Shown here: one piece after another, positions 6,028 to 7,800 of the stretch
Layout of the letters: every line of letters starts with the position of its first letter
How positions within the stretch are numbered: position 1 is the first letter of the stretch
Assembly (NCBI GenBank): GCA_047606565.1
Contig: JASGEH010000202.1
Span: forward strand, 1 to 7,800
Origin: Comamonas_F sp047606565
GTDB lineage: Bacteria > Pseudomonadota > Gammaproteobacteria > Burkholderiales > Burkholderiaceae_C
Length of the DNA stretch: 7,800 bases
Reading direction: 5' to 3'
Translations under genes and position numbers: made by a program
Notes under the pieces: model-generated
Told to the model about the DNA's origin: nothing
What the model saw: the letters and a program-made list of their open reading frames with translations, nothing else
The model's database searches: none

Positions 6028-6888
6028 TTACAGGCTGGCCGCCGAGAAGGTGTCGCAGCTCTTCATGCTGCCGCTCTGGTAGCCCTGGCTGAACCAGCGC
6101 TGGCGCTGCGCGCTGCTGCCGTGGGTGAAGCTGTCGGGCACGACCTGGCCGGTCTGGGCGCGCTGCAGCGCATCGTCGCCGATCTTGGCGGCCGCGTTCA
6201 GCGCCTCTTCCAGGTCGCCCTGCTCCAACGTGATGTGGCTGTGCTTGGCCCACAGGCCGGCGAAGCAGTCGGCCTGCAGTTCGAGCTTGACCGACAAGGC
6301 GTTGTAGTCCTTCTCGCTGACGCGGCCGCGCATCTGGTCCACCTTGCCAGTGATGCCCAGCAGGTTTTGCACGTGGTGGCCCACTTCGTGGGCAATCACA
6401 TAGGCCTGGGCGAAGTCGCCCGGCGCGCCGAGCTGGTTCTTGAGCTGGTCATAGAACGACAGGTCGATGTAGACGCGCTGGTCGCCCGGGCAGTAGAACG
6501 GCCCCATGGCCGACTGGCCGGTGCCGCAGGCGGTGCTGGTGGCGCCGCTGAACAGCACCAGGCGCGGATCGCTGTAGGTGCCGCCCTGGGCGCTGAACTG
6601 TTCTTTCCAGACGTCTTCGGTGTCGGCCAGCACGGTGGAGACGAACTGCGCCATCTGGTCGCTACCGGCCGGCGCCTGCGCGGGGGTGTTCTGCTGCTGC
6701 ACCACCGGCGTGCCGCCGCTGAGCAGGCTGAGGATGGTCAGCGGATTGACCCCCAGCACCCAGCCGCCCACCAGCGCGATCACGATGGTGCCGATGCCGA
6801 TGCTGCGTCCGCCGATCACCGGCCCACCGCCACCGCTGCCACGCCTGTCCTCGACGTTGTCGGAGCGGCGGTTGTCTTCCCATTTCAT
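6028..6888 (-). CDS. ypfJ: YpfJ-type neutral zinc metallopeptidase (membrane-anchored)
   Basis: This 286-residue protein belongs to the putative neutral zinc metallopeptidase family of E. coli YpfJ. Residues 1-27 are charged and Gly-rich (probably cytoplasmic), 28-55 form one hydrophobic segment serving as membrane anchor, 60-75 are a Gln/Pro/Ala linker, and ~78-286 are the catalytic domain, probably periplasmic. The zinc-binding HEVGH motif is at 167-171 (H167, E168, H171), and E203 in ELQADCFAGLWA is the likely third ligand. Four Cys (C121, C133, C208, C278) in the outer domain could form two disulfides. The family-typical VPDSFTHGSSAQRQRWF stretch at 250-266 is intact. ATG 6888 follows GGAAG (6896-6900) at 7-nt spacing, a good start. 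The gene lies 65 nt after the S4-protein gene on the same strand and may be cotranscribed. The physiological substrate of the family is not known. Confidence 0.95.
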   Translation of the reverse strand: MKWEDNRRSDNVEDRRGSGGGGPVIGGRSIGIGTIVIALVGGWVLGVNPLTILSLLSGGTPVVQQQNTPAQAPAGSDQMAQFVSTVLADTEDVWKEQFSAQGGTYSDPRLVLFSGATSTACGTGQSAMGPFYCPGDQRVYIDLSFYDQLKNQLGAPGDFAQAYVIAHEVGHHVQNLLGITGKVDQMRGRVSEKDYNALSVKLELQADCFAGLWAKHSHITLEQGDLEEALNAAAKIGDDALQRAQTGQVVPDSFTHGSSAQRQRWFSQGYQSGSMKSCDTFSAASL

Positions 6889-6953
6889 GGCGTGTCTTCC
6901 TTATTCAATTCGACCGGCCCACTGGCGAGACAGCGCGCGTGTTCCCAATCTGT

Positions 6954-7412
6954 TCATGGCAGGCGCGCCGACCAGCGATCACCCCAGGCATCGCGCCCGC
7001 CGGGCTGGCTGCCATTGTCGCGCAGCCGCTCGATCTCGCGGCGGTCGCGCTTGGTGGGACGGCCCTCGGTGCGCGCTTGCGCCGGCTCGGGCGCTAGGCG
7101 GCGCTGCTGCGCGGCCTGCTCGCGCGCGGCGATGCTCTCGGGCGTCTCGGCATAGAGCTGCTGCGCCACCGGCGCCGGCCCGCGCTGGCCGCTGACGCCC
7201 AGCACCGTGACGACGCGCGTCACGCCGGCCTGCACCAGGCTGACCTGGTCGCCCGCGCGGACCTCGCGCGAGGGCTTGGCCGCCACGCCGTTGACCCGCA
7301 CCCGGCCATGGTCGAGTTCCTCGACCGCCAGCCTGCGGGTCTTGCAAAAACGCGCCGCCCACAGCCACTTGTCGATGCGCTGGCGCGGCGCGCCGCTTGC
7401 CTCGCCGCTCAT
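6954..7412 (-). CDS. hslR: RNA-binding S4 domain protein, Hsp15-like
   Basis: The protein has 152 residues, somewhat longer than E. coli Hsp15 (133). An S4 RNA-binding domain spans ~11-60: QRIDKWLWAARFCKTR (11-26), then ELDHGRVRVNG (32-42) and the KPSREVRAGDQVSL turn (46-59). The basic C-terminal motif GRPTKRDRREIERLR (117-131) is shared with Hsp15. E. coli Hsp15 binds free 50S subunits that still carry a nascent-chain peptidyl-tRNA and helps recycle them after heat shock; the same role is inferred here. The 11-residue N-terminal extension and Gly/Trp-containing tail (134-152) are not part of the core family. The start ATG (7412-7410) overlaps the upstream MAPEG stop as ATGA with no strong ribosome binding site, pointing to translational coupling. 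Confidence 0.9.
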   Translation of the reverse strand: MSGEASGAPRQRIDKWLWAARFCKTRRLAVEELDHGRVRVNGVAAKPSREVRAGDQVSLVQAGVTRVVTVLGVSGQRGPAPVAQQLYAETPESIAAREQAAQQRRLAPEPAQARTEGRPTKRDRREIERLRDNGSQPGGRDAWGDRWSARLP

Positions 7413-7800
7413 GCCAGCAGGGCCGCCAGCACCAGCAGCAGGCCCAGCAGCGAAATGCCCCAGGCCAGCGAACGCACCTTGGGCACGCCGAAGGCATAGA
7501 GCGGCACATAGACCACGCGCGCGGCCAGGTACAGCAGCGCGCCCCAGTGCGTGAGCTCGCCATTGCGGCCCGCCACATGCGCGATCAGGATCGCCGCGGC
7601 AAACAGCGGCAGCGTCTCGAACAGGTTGGCCTGTGCGCGCCGCAGCCGGCCGGTGACGCGGCCGACCGGCGGCCCGGGGTCGTCGCGCGGGCCGGCGTTG
7701 TAGTCCAGGCCGGTTTCCCGGTTGCGCAGCATGGCCGGAAGAAAGATCTGCACCAGGGCCAGCACCAGGGTCCAGGCCAGCACGGTCAACTCAAAAGTCA
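7409..7800 (-). CDS. MAPEG-family membrane protein (start codon probably one base outside the window)
   Basis: The frame stays open from the TGA at 7409-7411 to the right edge. The last bases, read on the minus strand, are TGACTTTTGAGTTGACC; adding one A beyond the edge gives ATG-ACT-TTT-GAG and the N-terminus MTFELTVLAW, typical of the family, for a total of 130 residues. The in-frame TTG at 7789 would drop four residues and is less likely. Four hydrophobic segments lie at about 3-24, 60-77, 84-102 and 109-129 (full-length numbering). The RRAQANLFETLPLF motif (54-67) between the first loop and the second helix matches the conserved Arg/Asn/Glu block of MAPEG proteins. Eukaryotic MAPEG members are glutathione-dependent enzymes of eicosanoid and detoxification metabolism; the role of these small bacterial inner-membrane homologues is mostly unknown. 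It overlaps the S4-protein gene by 4 nt and is upstream of it in the same operon. Confidence 0.88.
   Translation of the reverse strand, partial: TFELTVLAWTLVLALVQIFLPAMLRNRETGLDYNAGPRDDPGPPVGRVTGRLRRAQANLFETLPLFAAAILIAHVAGRNGELTHWGALLYLAARVVYVPLYAFGVPKVRSLAWGISLLGLLLVLAALLA

Noticed and set aside
6889..6953. A possible terminator or promoter between the Hsp15-like gene and ypfJ
   Set aside because: The 65 bp contain an AT-rich patch next to the ypfJ ribosome binding site, but no hairpin and no convincing promoter pair.

Overview
The window is very GC-rich chromosomal DNA with tightly packed housekeeping genes. Codon use, gene families and gene order fit a beta-proteobacterium of the order Burkholderiales, most likely Comamonadaceae or a close relative. 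That placement is inferred from the look of the proteins, not from a marker gene. There are no tRNA or rRNA genes, no CRISPR array, no phage genes and no recognisable complete mobile element.

Left part (1-1847): a MocR-type regulator, made of a GntR-family winged helix fused to a fold-type I aminotransferase domain, runs leftward off the window edge and lacks its C-terminus. It is divergent from a small hypothetical gene (1422-1847) that faintly resembles DUF2917 proteins. The 208-bp gap between them holds repeated short motifs that could be the regulator's operator.

Middle part (1866-5116): three leftward genes in transcription order: purN (GAR transformylase of purine synthesis), an RsmB/NOP-type RNA m5C methyltransferase 15 nt behind it, and, after a likely intrinsic terminator and a 149-nt gap, a membrane fatty-acid (acyl-CoA delta-9 type) desaturase with a long charged C-terminal tail. 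The desaturase ends 18 nt from the small hypothetical gene, convergently.

Right part (5117-7800): a yceH (DUF480) gene runs rightward, divergent from purN across 188 bp that carry GC-rich hairpins and a candidate -10 box. It converges on a ypfJ-type membrane-anchored zinc metallopeptidase, with a GC-rich hairpin between the two stops. Upstream of ypfJ, and also leftward, lie an Hsp15-like S4 RNA-binding protein gene and a MAPEG-family membrane protein gene whose stop codon overlaps the Hsp15-like start (ATGA). The MAPEG start codon probably begins one base beyond the right edge.

Overall this looks like an ordinary core-genome region. I found no convincing new system. The points most worth a second look are the divergent MocR/hypothetical pair with its candidate operator, an unusual residue in the regulator's PLP pocket, the desaturase tail, and the structured leader of purN.
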